Source of the DNA: Brassica napus
Taxonomy: Eukaryota; Streptophyta; Magnoliopsida; Brassicales; Brassicaceae
Length of the DNA: 64,000 nucleotides
Direction of reading: 5' to 3'
Assembly: GCF_020379485.1 (NCBI RefSeq)
Contig: NC_063452.1
Span: forward strand, 55,829,377 to 55,893,376
Positions 31,090 through 43,164 of the stretch are shown here, piece after piece. Positions within the stretch are counted from its first letter, which is position 1, and every line of letters begins with the position of its first letter. Under the pieces are notes generated by a model. The model made no database searches. It was not told where the DNA came from and was given only the letters and a program-made list of their open reading frames with translations. Position numbers and translations under genes: made by a program.

Positions 31090-32245
31090 GGTGCAGAAGT
31101 GATACGATCCACCAGATTGTTGCAAAGAGTTCAGCGGGAATCAGGCTCCCAAATGATGTTAAATGATAACATTAAACAAGGTCAAGTTCAGTGGCTGAGG
31201 CTAACATCACAACAAAATGGCAATATCAATTTTGGCTTGGGGAACGCTGAAACTTCAGAGCTGTGTGAAAGAGTGGACGTTTCGGTCATAGATAGCAAGG
31301 GCCAAGACAAAGAAAGGCACGGAGGAACTGAGTTGTACATCGAGGTTAAGCGTGTGGATGTTCTTGGTCTTAAGAGATCACTAGCGAGTCAAAAGACAAA
31401 TTCAAGTGATGGGGTTAAGATCATAGGGTCAGCTTTTGTCTCCTTCAGCCTTGAGGACAAGACTGTTCTTCTACCGGGGAGAAAGCTCAGGCTCTGTGGT
31501 GAGAAAATAACGAAGAAACAATACACTTACAAGAACACGCCATTACTACCTTAATTCGGTCTTTACATACGGAACGTTTTTATCACCAAGGCCACCAGAG
31601 CTAGAAAAGCGCAAGGGTGAGCAACTGAGAGAAGTACAAGGATGGCTGGAACGTGCATTGCAGGCTGGAGGACAGGAAACGCAGAGAAGGGTTTATAAGA
31701 AGCGGCTAAGGCCGAGATGGGTTCTTGCTCAGGTAATAGGAAAACTTGACAAGCTGAGTTTGGCAGAAGCATGTAAAGGAACTTATGCATGGTTATCATA
31801 CACTGATGCGGTGGTTGGAGATGTATGGGATATCAAATTTCATATTGAGAAGTGCAGGTTTCCACAATTGTTTCAAGACGAGACAGGAGTGAATAACAAG
31901 AAGAAAACTGAGACTGTGAAAATGGTTCAAGTGACTGGAAATTCATTGCTTAGCTCTAAGAAGCTCACTTGCGGATCTGAAGAACATATAGAATTCGAGC
32001 CAGAAGAGTCTTCTGTTTTGGATAAGCCTACTCCAACGAAATATTCAACTCTTATGTGGCTGCTTCAAAAAGTTTTCGAGAGTGATGTGAAAGCAAATTT
32101 GGTGATCAAGAGAAACACTCGTGATGGGGAACAGGAGCTACAAGAGAAAATGTCCAGCATGATCACTATTGTCAAGTTGATCTATTCTCAGTCCACAGAC
32201 ATGATGGAGTGCTTTCTCTATGAAGTTTTTTTTTTCACGCTTTAA
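31090..32245 (+). pseudogene. Unrecognised coding-like segment between copia RNase H and 3' LTR
   Basis: Two long frames follow the RNase H: one ends at 31552 ([40 protein letters not shown]), the other runs 31658-32245 (RWVLAQVIGKLDKLSLAEAC, TYAWLSYTDAVVGDVWDIKF, TPTKYSTLMWLLQKVFESDV). Both have ordinary protein composition, better than chance for AT-rich DNA. I do not recognise either. They could be a captured host gene, or an extra 3' ORF of the kind known from some copia lineages. A stop and shift separate them. Confidence 0.45.
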
Positions 32246-32402
32246 GACCACCAGAGCAGTTAGTCTGTGTGCCATTTATTCTGCTCACTGGAATCAGGTA
32301 TCAACTCACCAAACGGAAGTTCTTGACACAAAGGCAACGATTACAAAATGGCTTAGCTCATTGCCAACTTGAGGACAAGTTGGATCTCTAACGGGGGAGT
32401 AT

Positions 32403-32659
32403 TGATAAGCATTAATGGGCCTCGGGAGATGGTTATTGGGCTTCAGAAGTTATCAAGTCAATAAGCCTTTTATTAGTCCTTTTATTAGTCTATTTAAGTC
32501 ATATGTATTGTACCAAAAAAACTTATCGATTACGATCATTAATCAAACAACGGGTTCAATCTCTAATTTCTTCCTCTCTATCTTTTCTTCTACCTTTTCT
32601 CTTCCTCAAACTTCTCCCCTTTCTGTCACTTAACAGATAAGCTTTCACCAAGCTTATCA
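32403..32659 (+). repeat. 3' LTR of the copia element
   Basis: It starts TGATAAGCATTAATGGG and ends CAAGCTTATCA, so the termini TGATAAGC and GCTTATCA are inverted copies, the usual TG...CA form. Length 257 bp. A TTTATTAGTC stretch repeats inside at about 32471-32492. The matching 5' LTR is not in the window. Confidence 0.85.
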
Positions 32660-33270
32660 GAACATCAAGACATTTCCATGTTTTCCTGACACTAAAGAAT
32701 GGTTGGATTTAAGCAATAGAGATATCGAAGTAGTACCTTTGCGTTCCGGCTCTGTAAACTATTGATGAACAACTGCGTGAAGCTAAGAAGCATCTCTTTT
32801 GGTATCTAAGCTGGAACTTATTGAAACAATATATTTCTTGGTGTGCAAGAACGTTTTGAGGATATTCTCGAGAGCTATCGGTTTGGCCATAACCTGGTGA
32901 TGGAAATGAGAAACGTCCAAAACTAGGAAAACCGGATATCTGAACCATTTCAGAACCAAAAAATTTGAATAACCAATTCGATTTGTAAAAAAATACGAAT
33001 GGATAGGACTCTTTTCAGATATTCAGATAACCAATCCGTTTAGATTCATATCTGAAATGGTTCAGATTGGTTATTCGGATATGAATCTAAACGGATTTGT
33101 AAAACGGATTGGTTATTTGGATATCTGAACCATTTCAGATATGAGTCTAAACCGGATATCGATTTCCAAAACAATATGAACCGTTTGGGTTCGGGCATCA
33201 GCTCAAGTCACTTATTGAAGTCAACATCGTTGAATCTTCCATGTATCTTCCTCTCCACTCGTCTCTTCTT
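32660..33270. repeat. Spacer with a palindromic ATATCTGAACC repeat cluster
   Basis: Between about 32900 and 33190 the words GATATCTGAACCATTTCAGA, CGGATTGGTTAT and ATGAATCTAAACGGAT recur in both orientations. An exact 17-base inverted repeat, CCGTTTAGATTCATATC, pairs 33027-33043 with 33080-33096 approximately. This is a simple dispersed Brassicaceae-type repeat. The 80 bases before 33271 (GAATCTTCC, CTTCCTCTCCA) resemble the sequence upstream of TNL1. Confidence 0.5.
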
Positions 33271-33272
33271 AG

Positions 33273-33652
33273 ACTATGTACAATAGGGTTGTTGAATAAA
33301 ATATTCAACAGTTGAATCCCTATAATGAGGGTGTTGAAAAATGAAATTTGATGATGTGGATTAATTGATGTTGAAAAGATTTAAAATGTTGAATAAGAAG
33401 AAAGTAGAGACCACCGACGACACATGTCACTTTCTAAAGATTTTTGATATTTAAATATTCTCATAGTTATTTAAAACCAATTAATCTTATTATAAATTAA
33501 ATAATTTATTTTTATCTTTTATAAATTTTTTTTATCATTTTAAATTATCTGTAAATAGAGACTAGGTTTATTTAATTTGGATATAAAAATAATAATTATT
33601 AATTAATAAAATAGAGTGTTGAATTTTATTCAACAAGACCATTGTACTGTAT
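33273..33652. mobile_element. MITE with TTGTTGAATAAAAT inverted ends
   Basis: The left end, GACTATGTACAATAGGGTTG then TTGAATAAAATATTCAAC, is mirrored on the right by GAATTTTATTCAACAAGACC and ATTGTACTG. The interior is AT-rich without coding capacity. A matching terminus, CCATTGTACATAGTC, occurs alone at 47344-47358. The elements are probably PIF/Harbinger- or hAT-type; the target duplication is not clear. Confidence 0.6.
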
Positions 33653-34237
33653 AAAAATTGAATGTATGTTGAATGATGGTGTAAAAGAAAGAGAAGATGA
33701 CATCTATTCTATTAAAATATAAGTCACAACTTCATTTCATATGTGATATTTTAAGTTAGACATTTATTTAGAAATTTTATCAAATGTACATAATTTCACA
33801 ATAATATCTTTTAATATCTTTAATCCTTATATAAAATATAATAAATATTTATTTAATAAAATTCTTACAGAATCTTTTAAAAATCCTTTCAGTTGCATTT
33901 TAAAATTTATTTTCAAAAATTGATTAATTTAAATTTTAGTTATCATAAAATTTAATCAGAAATTTAAATTTAATTTAGCTTTAATTTATAAACAAAAATT
34001 AAAAATTACATAAAATATTATAATGATAATAACAACTCAAAATTATTACTTTTCAAAAATACATTTTAAAAATATTTTGTTGGATAGCAATATCCATTTC
34101 TATTTAAATTTTAAAATAAAAATATCTTATTTATTAAACACAAAAATCATGACTTATTACATGTGTGATTTTTTAATTTAAACTATTTTTTAGAGGTCAC
34201 AACTTTAAATGCTTCTATCGTGTAACATTATAATTTA

Positions 34238-36520
34238 CTAGATTCGGTGTCCGCGCTACGCGCGGATAACATGTTCAAATTAAAAAAAATTATATTTTTG
34301 ATTAGTAGTTTTTAGTTTAATAAAGTGTTTGTTAATTTTGTGTGTTGTAGATTTAACCATAGAGTTTTTGTTTGAATGTGATGCGGTGATCAGTTTTTCT
34401 TTTCTAAACAAAAGTAAGTTGGAATAATATATTGTGTTAGCAATCAAATTTCATAGGAGAAAAGAGTATTTTTGAGTATTGAGTGGTGTCGTTTGCTATC
34501 AGGCTTAGGATATCAGTTTATTCATCTTTTAGAAGCGTTGTATGATATCAATGTCGGTGTCAAAGTAAAAGTGCGATCTTGATGTGGTTGTGAGTGATAG
34601 TTTTCCTGTATAAGTGTAATATTTGTAAGCATTTAGTTTGACATAAACTTTTTGTTTAGTTTATTACCTTCATGTAACCTTGGAATGATACTTGTGATGA
34701 TTACGATTTGGTTTTTCTTGGTAGATATGCGATTTAACTCCTTGAAATTAGCCGCCTCGTTGTCCCATATGGTTAGACGTACCATTTTGGATCTACAAAA
34801 AATTATTGTATTATATATTTATTGCTTAAAACAAATATTATTTAATAAAATGTTAGTACCTGTGTAAACGCAATCCAATCCAATCCAAAGGGAACGTTAT
34901 CCAGTTCACACAGTTCAAAACTAAATAGTTTGACAGTATAAATAAGTAATTGTCCAAAGGGAATAGAGTTTGGTAGCTAACGAAAATGAATAAAAATAAG
35001 ATAAGACGTAGACGATGTCTGCGAAGTATATTGTGAATGGTCTTGTAGAGATGACATTTTCTATTGCGAGCGGGCCTATTATTATAAAAGAATTTTGTTA
35101 GTACAGATTCATTATTGAGTTCGGAGAGTTTTGGTCGGCAGACTTACTGGTTACTTGCATCTTATGGTATAGAAATTTGTTCGTGATTCCGGGAAATCTG
35201 CTCTGGGTGAGCATCTGATCGTGATTCTGGGGGAGAGAGAAAGGAATTTAGTATTTTTGGATTGTGTTGTGAATTGTGTTGCAAAATAATATTTTCTTTA
35301 GGGGAGCGAGGTAGACCATTGTATATTTCTTTGTAGACTATGTTTTTAACCCTTCCTATCTTTTGATCCTTTCCTTGTATAATTTTGAAGGCTGACTGGG
35401 TAATAACTCGGTAAAGACCAACATAGAGCTGTCCATGGGTGAAAACGGGTTGTGGCAAATACAATAGGACACATTTCAAACTCTGACCCTAAATTTTGTT
35501 AATTGTCATTGCGTAACATAGCCTGATTGGAAATTGTCGCCTTTCAAGGGTGAATGGATGTTTAGTTACTGATTCCGATAGTATGATTCTTAGAAGGTCC
35601 ACTTTATGTCTAATATGAGAGCTTGTAACTATATCACCTCTAATAACACGTTCACCTAGATAAGGAACAATCAGAAGTGTTCCATTGCATAACCTTTTCT
35701 TTGATTTAAATTCCTTAGAAGCATGAAAGGGGCACCCATTTTCAATGTAAACTTATTCCACTTTCAATGTAATTTTTAATATATCTAGGGTAATAGTGTC
35801 ATTTTACTTATTAAATTTAGTAAAATGAAAGATTTTAGTGTGATGTGGTTATTTAGGGTTATAATTAACGGGTGGGGATTTGGGATTTAGATTTAAAATT
35901 GTATAAAATAAAAAATAAATATTTAAAATTTTCAAAGTAGTTTCAATAACTAACGACATAATTTCTATATATATTATTCATTCTCATTATGTATACTATT
36001 GTAATTATCATAAAACTACAAAATAAAAGCTAACAAAAGTTTGTACGTAACATCATGCAATGTTAGTTACGTAATTAATTTTTTTAAGACAAAGCAGATG
36101 GAAAATTTTATGAATATCATATAATTTTCATTTTTTATATTTTAGTTCTTCAGTTTTCAGATCAGATGTTCTACTACCCTTAACAAAAACAAAATATATT
36201 TTAATATTATTAGATTTATATGTTATATGTTATATTCAAATACTAAGAATCATATATGGAACAATAAACTTGCTATCTGTATAAAAAATGGGCTGGGCCT
36301 GCGAATGAAACATAATCGACAAAGGGCTGGGCAAATGGGCTGGGCTGCGAAACGGGATCGAGACAGCTGCACGATGGGTCAAAAGGGCTGCAAAGCTGAT
36401 TAATTTTTTTAAAATCCAAGCCCAGTCCAGAATGACATGGCAGTTTGGTTGGATGAGAATATTTTTGTCTCTGTGGCATAGCTTAAAAAGCCTCAATTTA
36501 GCTGCTATTATATAGTAGGA
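34238..36520 (-). mobile_element. Helitron, 2.3 kb, with Rep/helicase remnant
   Basis: Read on the minus strand, it starts TCCTACTATATAATAGCAGC at 36520 and ends with a hairpin ATCCGCGCGTAGCGCGGA, then CACCGAATCTAG at 34238; the flanks are A and T. A decayed helicase lies at 35160-35720. The centre also has a dispersed AT-rich stretch without recognisable content. Confidence 0.75.
35160..35720 (-). pseudogene. Helitron PIF1-like helicase, C-terminal remnant
   Basis: From about 35690 downward the minus strand reads CNGTLLIVPYLGERVIRGDI, then HPFTLERRQFPIRLCYAMTI and, after a break, YLPQPVFTHGQLYVGLYRVI. This is the end of the SF1B helicase of Helitron Rep/Hel proteins, where the usual motif around YVALSRV reads YVGLYRV. 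A stop or shift lies near 35485. The Rep nuclease and most of the helicase are missing. No activity is expected. Confidence 0.75.
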
Positions 36521-37045
36521 TGTCAATAAGTTTTAACACAAATCTAATATTATTATTAATAATTAAATTTTAATTTACACCTCCCCTTTGTAGATGAAAC
36601 ATTTAATCTCTTTATATATCATATATATAAAGATTTAGTCAACTATTATTAGTGTTTATATATTCCATTGAGTTAAAAATCATTTCATTTTAATATTTAA
36701 AAACTATACCAAATTGGTTTATTAATCACTATATATAAAGTTTTACATATTCTACTCCAACCATAAATGGATGAACAATATATATTCGAAATGAATATAT
36801 ACATGAATGAATACATTAAATATGAACACACTTTTATTATCTTTTTTTTTTAACGTCTGAACAGATTTTATTGATATACCGAAGTGAAAATAGAGTTGTA
36901 GAATCGTATACAAAGCAACGAAATACAATTTATTACATAAGCAGAAATATGCGACATATGCTGAAGACAAATCATTTGTAGAAGTGAAGATTGACGTTGC
37001 TTTCTTTTCCAATAAGCCTTACACGCTAACAGAACATGTGATCTG
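36521..37045. other. AT-rich spacer within the large Helitron
   Basis: No gene recognised. Minus-strand frames at 36752-37170 are AT-rich and overlap one another; I do not call them. Confidence 0.35.
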
Positions 37046-37954
37046 TTATTTTCCTTCTCGAGAATTCGTCTCACTCTGATATGATAGGTATGCCATATTG
37101 ACATTTTTTTCTTTTTCCATATCATACAGTAAACCCATTGTATCCGGGACATGCTTTGAAGAATCGACACGGTACCAATTCGTCCGTATCCGTGTTCTTG
37201 ATAATAATATAGACTCTATAGTACTCTCCTTTTGACTCTGGTATGTTAACCTATTAGTCTTCTGTGTGTTCCATCCACCCTTAGACGATGGAGCTTTATT
37301 GTTGTCATCCCAAACAGGATATATGTTGAACCAAGCCGAAACTACTCCGGACAAGACAAGATAACATCTGACCAGAATCGAGTAGAAGCCGTCATTCTCA
37401 GTGATACACCACCGCCAAACTTCTAAAGGATAATAAGCAGTGAACGAAGGTAATTGTAACACACTTAGATTTCTCACTGTAATCATAGTTTCCTCCTGTC
37501 CATATTGTCTTCTCATAGTAGGGACCATAACAGATTTTGCCGACAATAGATAAAAGATTGAAGCGTTGTTATAGTCTCCAGGCCAAGGTGGCTTCAAAAA
37601 TGATTGCGCCTCTCCAGTAAAGACCGGAGGAAGATAAACATCGTGCACCAAGTGCTCGGATAAGGGCCTGGTAAAACCATGGAGTTTTGCCGGAAACATG
37701 CCGGCGAATATAATAAAATTTGCCGGAAGATGACGCTCCGAAGTGGAGAAAATCAGTTCTTCGAATCGACGAGATCTCTCTAGCAAACTCCCCCATGATT
37801 CCATATAAGAACAAAGGATAATCAAACCAATGACACTGAACGGCTCAATGAACGGTGGTTGGAGTAATTGAAGAGAACAACATCGACAAGTGGATGGATA
37901 CAGATTCCGTTTGAAGATGAACTCAAACGTAATTAGAAGAATCATACAAATCAT
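37046..37954 (-). CDS. Unrecognised 302-codon ORF
   Basis: A single frame of 302 codons begins MICMILLITFEFIFKR, a hydrophobic stretch, and a second hydrophobic segment (FSVIGLIILCSYMES) follows at about residues 38-52. Further words are SWGSLLERSRRFEELIFSTS, HLPANFIIFAGMFPAKLHGF, WPGDYNNASIFYLLSAKSVM and PLEVWRWCITENDGFYSILV. The composition (many Trp, Pro, Tyr, few repeats) is that of a real protein and the frame is long for such DNA. I know no matching family. It lies inside the proposed large Helitron, to the left of the CACTA element, so it may be captured host sequence. The start is not certain: stops occur upstream in frame. Confidence 0.4.
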   Translation of the reverse strand: MICMILLITFEFIFKRNLYPSTCRCCSLQLLQPPFIEPFSVIGLIILCSYMESWGSLLERSRRFEELIFSTSERHLPANFIIFAGMFPAKLHGFTRPLSEHLVHDVYLPPVFTGEAQSFLKPPWPGDYNNASIFYLLSAKSVMVPTMRRQYGQEETMITVRNLSVLQLPSFTAYYPLEVWRWCITENDGFYSILVRCYLVLSGVVSAWFNIYPVWDDNNKAPSSKGGWNTQKTNRLTYQSQKESTIESILLSRTRIRTNWYRVDSSKHVPDTMGLLYDMEKEKNVNMAYLSYQSETNSREGK

Positions 37955-38234
37955 ATAATTACTGTGGAAACAAAGATCAGAAAGGCATGAAAGAATCGGC
38001 GGCCGAAACCGCCGGTGGTGCTCGGGAATTGAAGAGATGTGTTTTGAAAAGTCGCTTTGTAAATCGCCCTCGGAGTGATTTTTTTCGGTCTTTTATCAGT
38101 ATTTAGGACTTGACACACTTTTATTATCTATATGCATAATAATGTCATAGCATGAATGTCTTATATCTGTCAAAAAGATTAATATTCCAACAGTATTCTA
38201 TGTGAAGAAAACACCTTTATCAAACTGGTTTAAT

Positions 38235-38695
38235 GTTGGAGAAATTTTATGTTTCCATTTTCATGGTACCACTTTTCATTTTACCATCTCTAAAGGGACA
38301 TTTTCAAAAATATCTCATTCATTAAGTGGCAAAAGACTCTTATACTCTTGTTCTCTATATATATAATAAACCATTATTTAAATAAATAAAAATAATAATA
38401 AAATAATAATAAACAATAATAATAATTTTTTTATGTTTTCAAATTATACTTTTTCAAATTCAAATTTTTTTATAAAAAAAATTTTTGAAATATTTTTCGA
38501 ATTTTTTTTATTTTTTTTCAGATTTTCATTTTGAAAATCGAAAATTATGTTTGACATTTTTTTTAATTTTTTTTTTATGTTTCTAAGCATTTATTTATAT
38601 ATTTATTAGAATCCTAAATTTCACATTCCAAAAACCTACCTCACCCATCAACTCTAAACCCTAAGTCTAGATTAGTTAACCTTACAGGGGTATAA
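38235..38695. repeat. Left arm of an older inverted-repeat element around the CACTA insertion
   Basis: TTTCATGGTACCACTTTTCATTTTACC at about 38258-38284 is mirrored on the far side of the CACTA element by CATGAAAAGTGGTACTATGA at about 45955-45974. CTCTAAACCCTAAGTCTAGA at 38650 also occurs in the hAT element at 30262. The sequence is AT-rich and non-coding. The CACTA element seems to have landed inside it. Confidence 0.45.
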
Positions 38696-38719
38696 TACTA
38701 CAAGAAAACGTTTCCATAA

Positions 38720-39060
38720 CAACGAAGATTTACGACAAAAATATTTCCTTGTAAATTTACATGGTGTTTACAACGCAGTTACGAGGAGACCAAATTTCGT
38801 CGTAAACTCCATGTAAATTTACGAGGAAATATTTTCGTCGTAAAGTCCATGTAAGTTTACGACGAAAGTACGTGGAATGAGAAATACGTCGTAGTCGTTA
38901 CATCGACATTACAACGAAACATGTTACCGTTATATTTAGGTGAAAACGTGTATTCAATGTGCTTTAACTTACCTAATTTCGTCGTAAAGTCGTTGTAAAT
39001 ATTATGTAAAATCCATGTAAAATCCATGTAAAACATTCCTTGTAAAATCGTTGTTATATT
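38720..39060. repeat. Left subterminal repeats of the CACTA element
   Basis: Copies of TTTACGACGAAA, TTTACGAGGAAAT and TTCGTCGTAAA in both orientations. In Spm such repeats bind TnpA and help pair the ends; that role is inferred here. A TATA-like TCTCTATATATATG at about 39072 follows, presumably driving the first gene. Confidence 0.75.
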
Positions 39061-39181
39061 TCAACTACCCAACTCGAAAATTTCTCTATATATATGTCAT
39101 TTCCCACAACTCTCTTCCTCACAACACACAGACGGAAAAAAAAATCAGAAAAAAAAATTTCAAAAAAAATCTAAGAAAAAA

Positions 39182-42100
39182 ATGGCCGGTGGCGGTAGTA
39201 TTTACGAGTTACGGAGTTGGATGTATTTGCACAAATATTCCGACGGGAGGGTGACGAACGCATTTCTGAGCGGGCTAGAGACATTCATGCACCAGGCGGG
39301 CTGTACACCGATCACGCAGGAAAGCGGTAAGATGTTCTGCCCCTGTCGGAAATGCAAGAATTCAAAATTTGCACGTAGTGAAACTGTATGGAAGTATTTA
39401 GTAAACAGAGGATTTACACCACAGTACTACATTTGGTATCAACATGGAGAGGGTTATGGGGGAAATGAAGCTAGTAGTAGTAATAATAATTTTGAGGATG
39501 CTCATCATAGTGAAGAACCGAATCATTTGCATAATGAATATAATTATCATCAAGAGGAGCATATGGTAGATCATGATAGGGTTCAAGATATGATTAGTGA
39601 TGCATTTTTAGAAACAACTACAACAATAGCTGATGGAACTAGAAATGTAGAAGAACCTAATTTGGATGCAAAAAGGTTTTATCAAATGCTAGATGCTGCA
39701 AATCAACCAATCTACACTGGTTGTAGAGAAGGTCTCTCTAAATTGTCTCTAGCAGCTAGGATGATGAATATTAAAGCGGATCATAATTTACCTGAGAATT
39801 GCATGGATGCATGGACGGAGTTGTTTAAAGAGTATTTGCCAGAAGACAACGTGTCTGCTGAATCTTATTATGAGATTCAGAAATTGGTTTATAGTCTTGG
39901 GTTGCCTTCGGAGATGATTGATGTTTGCATCGACAACTGCATGATCTACTCGAAAGAAGATGACAAGTTAGAAGAGTGTCGATTCTGCAAAAAACCACGA
40001 TTCAAACCGCAAGGCCGTGGGAGGAATAGGGTACCGTAACAAAGGATGTGGTACCTACCAATTACAAACAGATTGAAAAGATTATATCAATCTGAGAGGA
40101 CTGCTGCGTCGATGAGGTGGCATGCGGAACATGTCCAGAGAGATGGTGAGGTTGCACATCCATCAGACGCAAGAGCGTGGAAACATTTCAGCAAGGTACA
40201 CGCAGATTTTGCTACAAATATTCGGAATGTCTATCTTGGGTTATGCACCGATGGATTTAGTCCATTTGAAATGTCTGGTTGACAATATTCTTTGTGGCCA
40301 TTCATTCTTACGCCGTACAATTTACCACCGGATGTGTGCATGGAACAAGAATTTCTATTTTTGACCATATTAATCCCTGGGCCGAAGCATCCAAAACGGT
40401 CTCTTGATGTTTTTCTTCAATCGTTGATAGAAGAGCTAAAGCAATTGTGGTCAGAAGGGGTGAAGACGTACGATTGTTCCTTGAAAAACAATTTTATGAT
40501 GCGAGCAGTTCTTCTGTGGACGATAAGTGATTTCCCTGCTTATGGGATGTTGTCTGGCTGGACAACACATGGAAGATTATCTTGTCCATATTGTCTTGGA
40601 TCGACGGATGCTTTTCAACTGAAGAATGGTAGGAAGAGTTGTTGGTTTGATTATCATCGTCGCTTTCTTCCACTTGTCCATCCATACAGAAGAAATAAGA
40701 TATTGTTTCGGCACAAAAAAATTGTCAGAGACAGTCCTCCTCCATATCTCAACGGCCAGCAGATCGAAGCAGACATTGATTATTACGGAGCTCAGGAAAC
40801 AGTTAAGGTTGGAGGAAATTGGCATGTTCCTGGAAATATGCCTGATGGGTATGGTGTCTCTCACAATTGGCATAAGAAGAGTATATTTTGGGAGCTACCC
40901 TATTGGAAGGATCTTCTCTTATGCCACAATCTGGATGTTATGCATATTGAGAATAAATTTTTTGAGAACATCATGAATACATTACTTAACGTCCCTGGGA
41001 AGACAAAAGATAACAAAAGTTCAAGGATGGACTTATCTGATATTTGCTCAAGAAGGGAGTTACATATCAAGAGCAATGGAAACGTTCCTGTTCCCATCTT
41101 CCGGTTGTCATCAGAAGCCAAAACAACCTTGTTTGACTGAGTTGCATCAGAAGTTAAGTTTCCTGATGGTTATGTTTCAAATCTGTCAAGATGTGTTGAA
41201 CGAGGTCAAAAGTTCTCCGGAATGAAGAGTCATGATTGTCATGTGTTTATGCAACGACTACTTCCATTTTCTTTTGCCGAGCTCCTTCCAGCAAATGTCT
41301 ATGAAGCACTTGCAGGTAATTATAATTTTATAATATATATACATATGTTATGAAATGTTATTAATTTGATTACTTTTGCAATATACAGCCATCAGAGCAT
41401 TTTTCAGAGATCTTAGCACACGTACGTTCAAGGAAGAAGTCATCGAACAACTTCATCAGAACATTCTGATCATATTGTAAAACCTGGAGAAGATATTTCC
41501 TCCTTCATTTTTTGACGTCATGAAGCATCTAGTTGTCCACCTACCGTATGAAGCATTGCTTCGTGGACCTGTTCACAACGGATGGATGTATCCGTATGAG
41601 CGACAGATGAAACATTTGAAGGGGAAATCAAGAAATCTTGCAAAGGTGGAAGGTTCAATAGTTGCGGGGAGTTTGACAGCCGAAACATCTAACTTCACAT
41701 CATACTACTTTGCTCCAACTGTTCGTACGAGAAAAAGAGTTCCTAGAAGATATGATGATGGTGGAGTACTGACATCATATCCAATTGATGGTGTTCCTGA
41801 CATTTTCTGGGAAATTGAACGGTTTGGTGGTAAAACGAAAGAAGTATGATGGTCATGTGAAGAGGATAAACATAGTGCCCAAACTTATATTCTGCTCAAC
41901 TGCGAGGATGCAGTGACCCGTTACTTTGAAAGGTAAATATTTTTGTGAATGTTAATTATATGAATTGAAGTTAATTATGTATGACTTGATTATTTGTTTA
42001 ATTTGTAGCATGTTTGTATCTCAAGTTGAAGAAGCAATACCAGGAATATCTGCAACTGATGTGGACACATGTAAAGATAAGCACTTTGTCAAGTGGTTAA

Positions 42101-42872
42101 AATCACAGGTACGTAATATATCTCATACATTGATTAATTAAGTAAGTGTTTTGATACTTCAATATTAATTAAGAATATCTGCTTTTTGCAGGTTGATTAT
42201 GACGATCCTTATTATCCCGTATGGTTTCACGAATTGGTTCAAGGTCCAGTTGCAAAGGTCACCACATCACCTATGTATTTCACACGAGGATTTACCTTTC
42301 ACACATACGAGTATAGGAGACATCAGGAAATGAGTAACTACGGAATATGTGTGAAAGGTGAAACAGACTTTTACGGGATCTTGCAGGAGATTATTGAAGT
42401 AGAATTTCCGGGGTTATTGAAGCTACAATGCGTCCTCTTCAAATGTGAATGGTTCGATCCTGTTGTGAACCGAGGGATTCGGTATAACAAATTTGGTGTT
42501 GTGGATGTCAATTTTGGGAGAAGATACAACAAATTTGAGCCTTTCATTTTAGCTTCACAAGCCGAGCAAGTTAGCTTCCTTCCTTATCCTCGGCTTCAAA
42601 CTTCCGGGATAAACTGGTTAGCTACTATCAAAATTACACCTCGTGGACGCATTGTCGCTGGAGAAGAATCGCCCTTGCAAGAAGAAGACGCTATCAATGA
42701 AGTTGAGGTACCAGAACAACCAACTGATGAAATCCTTTTGATCGACCTGCAAAACTTTCAATATGAAGATATTCCCGAAGATGCGACAGATGAAGCATGT
42801 GAAGACGAGTTCGAGAGAAGCGACGATGATGATTGTAATGATAGTGATGAGAACGAAAACGATTTAGAGTGA
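39182..42872 (+). pseudogene. CACTA TnpD-type transposase gene
   Basis: The first frame (39182-40039) starts MAGGGSIYELRSWMYLHKYS and has the transposase-associated zinc-binding domain (GKMFCPCRKCKNSKFARSET). Next come the Transposase_21 core (ERTAASMRWHAEHVQRDGEV; LSGWTTHGRLSCPYCLGSTD; LLLCHNLDVMHIENKFFENI), a DUF4218-like part (MKHLVVHLPYEALLRGPVHN) and, after introns near 41315-41388, 41935-42009 and 42109-42191, a DUF4216-like part (YGICVKGETDFYGILQEIIE) with an acidic tail to 42872. In-frame stops at 40037-40039, 40280-40282, near 41138 and near 41478, and a break near 41849, interrupt it. Some fit C-to-T decay. The product would cut at the element's ends; here it cannot be made whole. 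Confidence 0.88.
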
Positions 42873-43160
42873 TGTAATATTGATGAGAACGAAAACGATT
42901 TAGAGTGATGTAATATATGTCTCTGATGTTGTATTTCTCTATTGTAACGTATGTTTAAAGAAATATTGTTTTTTTTACCATCCTAATGTATGTGTAACAA
43001 ATGTTGTTTTATATAATATGTATTTGTGTTAATTTTAAAAAAATTATTTGGATTTTTAGGGTTTTAGAGTTTAAGTTGGAGAAAGAGCACAAAGTAGTAG
43101 AGAAGAAGAGATATGATGTTAGATGATATGTGACTTTGGGGTTTAGGGATTTCATTTTCG
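42873..43160. other. 3' end of TnpD gene and spacer
   Basis: A 30-base stretch, GATGAGAACGAAAACGATTT with AGAGTGATGTAATAT, occurs twice in tandem at about 42848-42877 and 42880-42917. AT-rich spacer follows. Confidence 0.5.
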
Positions 43161-43164
43161 GTGT

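Larger units (their letters stand above)
30840..32659 (+). mobile_element. Ty1/copia element, 3' part with 3' LTR
   Basis: From about 30885 the frames carry the end of a copia RNase [15 protein letters not shown], then [16 protein letters not shown] and [16 protein letters not shown] frameshift near 30930 splits them. A purine tract ACGGGGGAGTAT (about 32390-32402) precedes the 3' LTR. Between RNase H and LTR lie about 1.2 kb of coding-like sequence that is not part of a standard copia element. The 5' LTR, gag, integrase and most of RT are missing. Confidence 0.8.
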
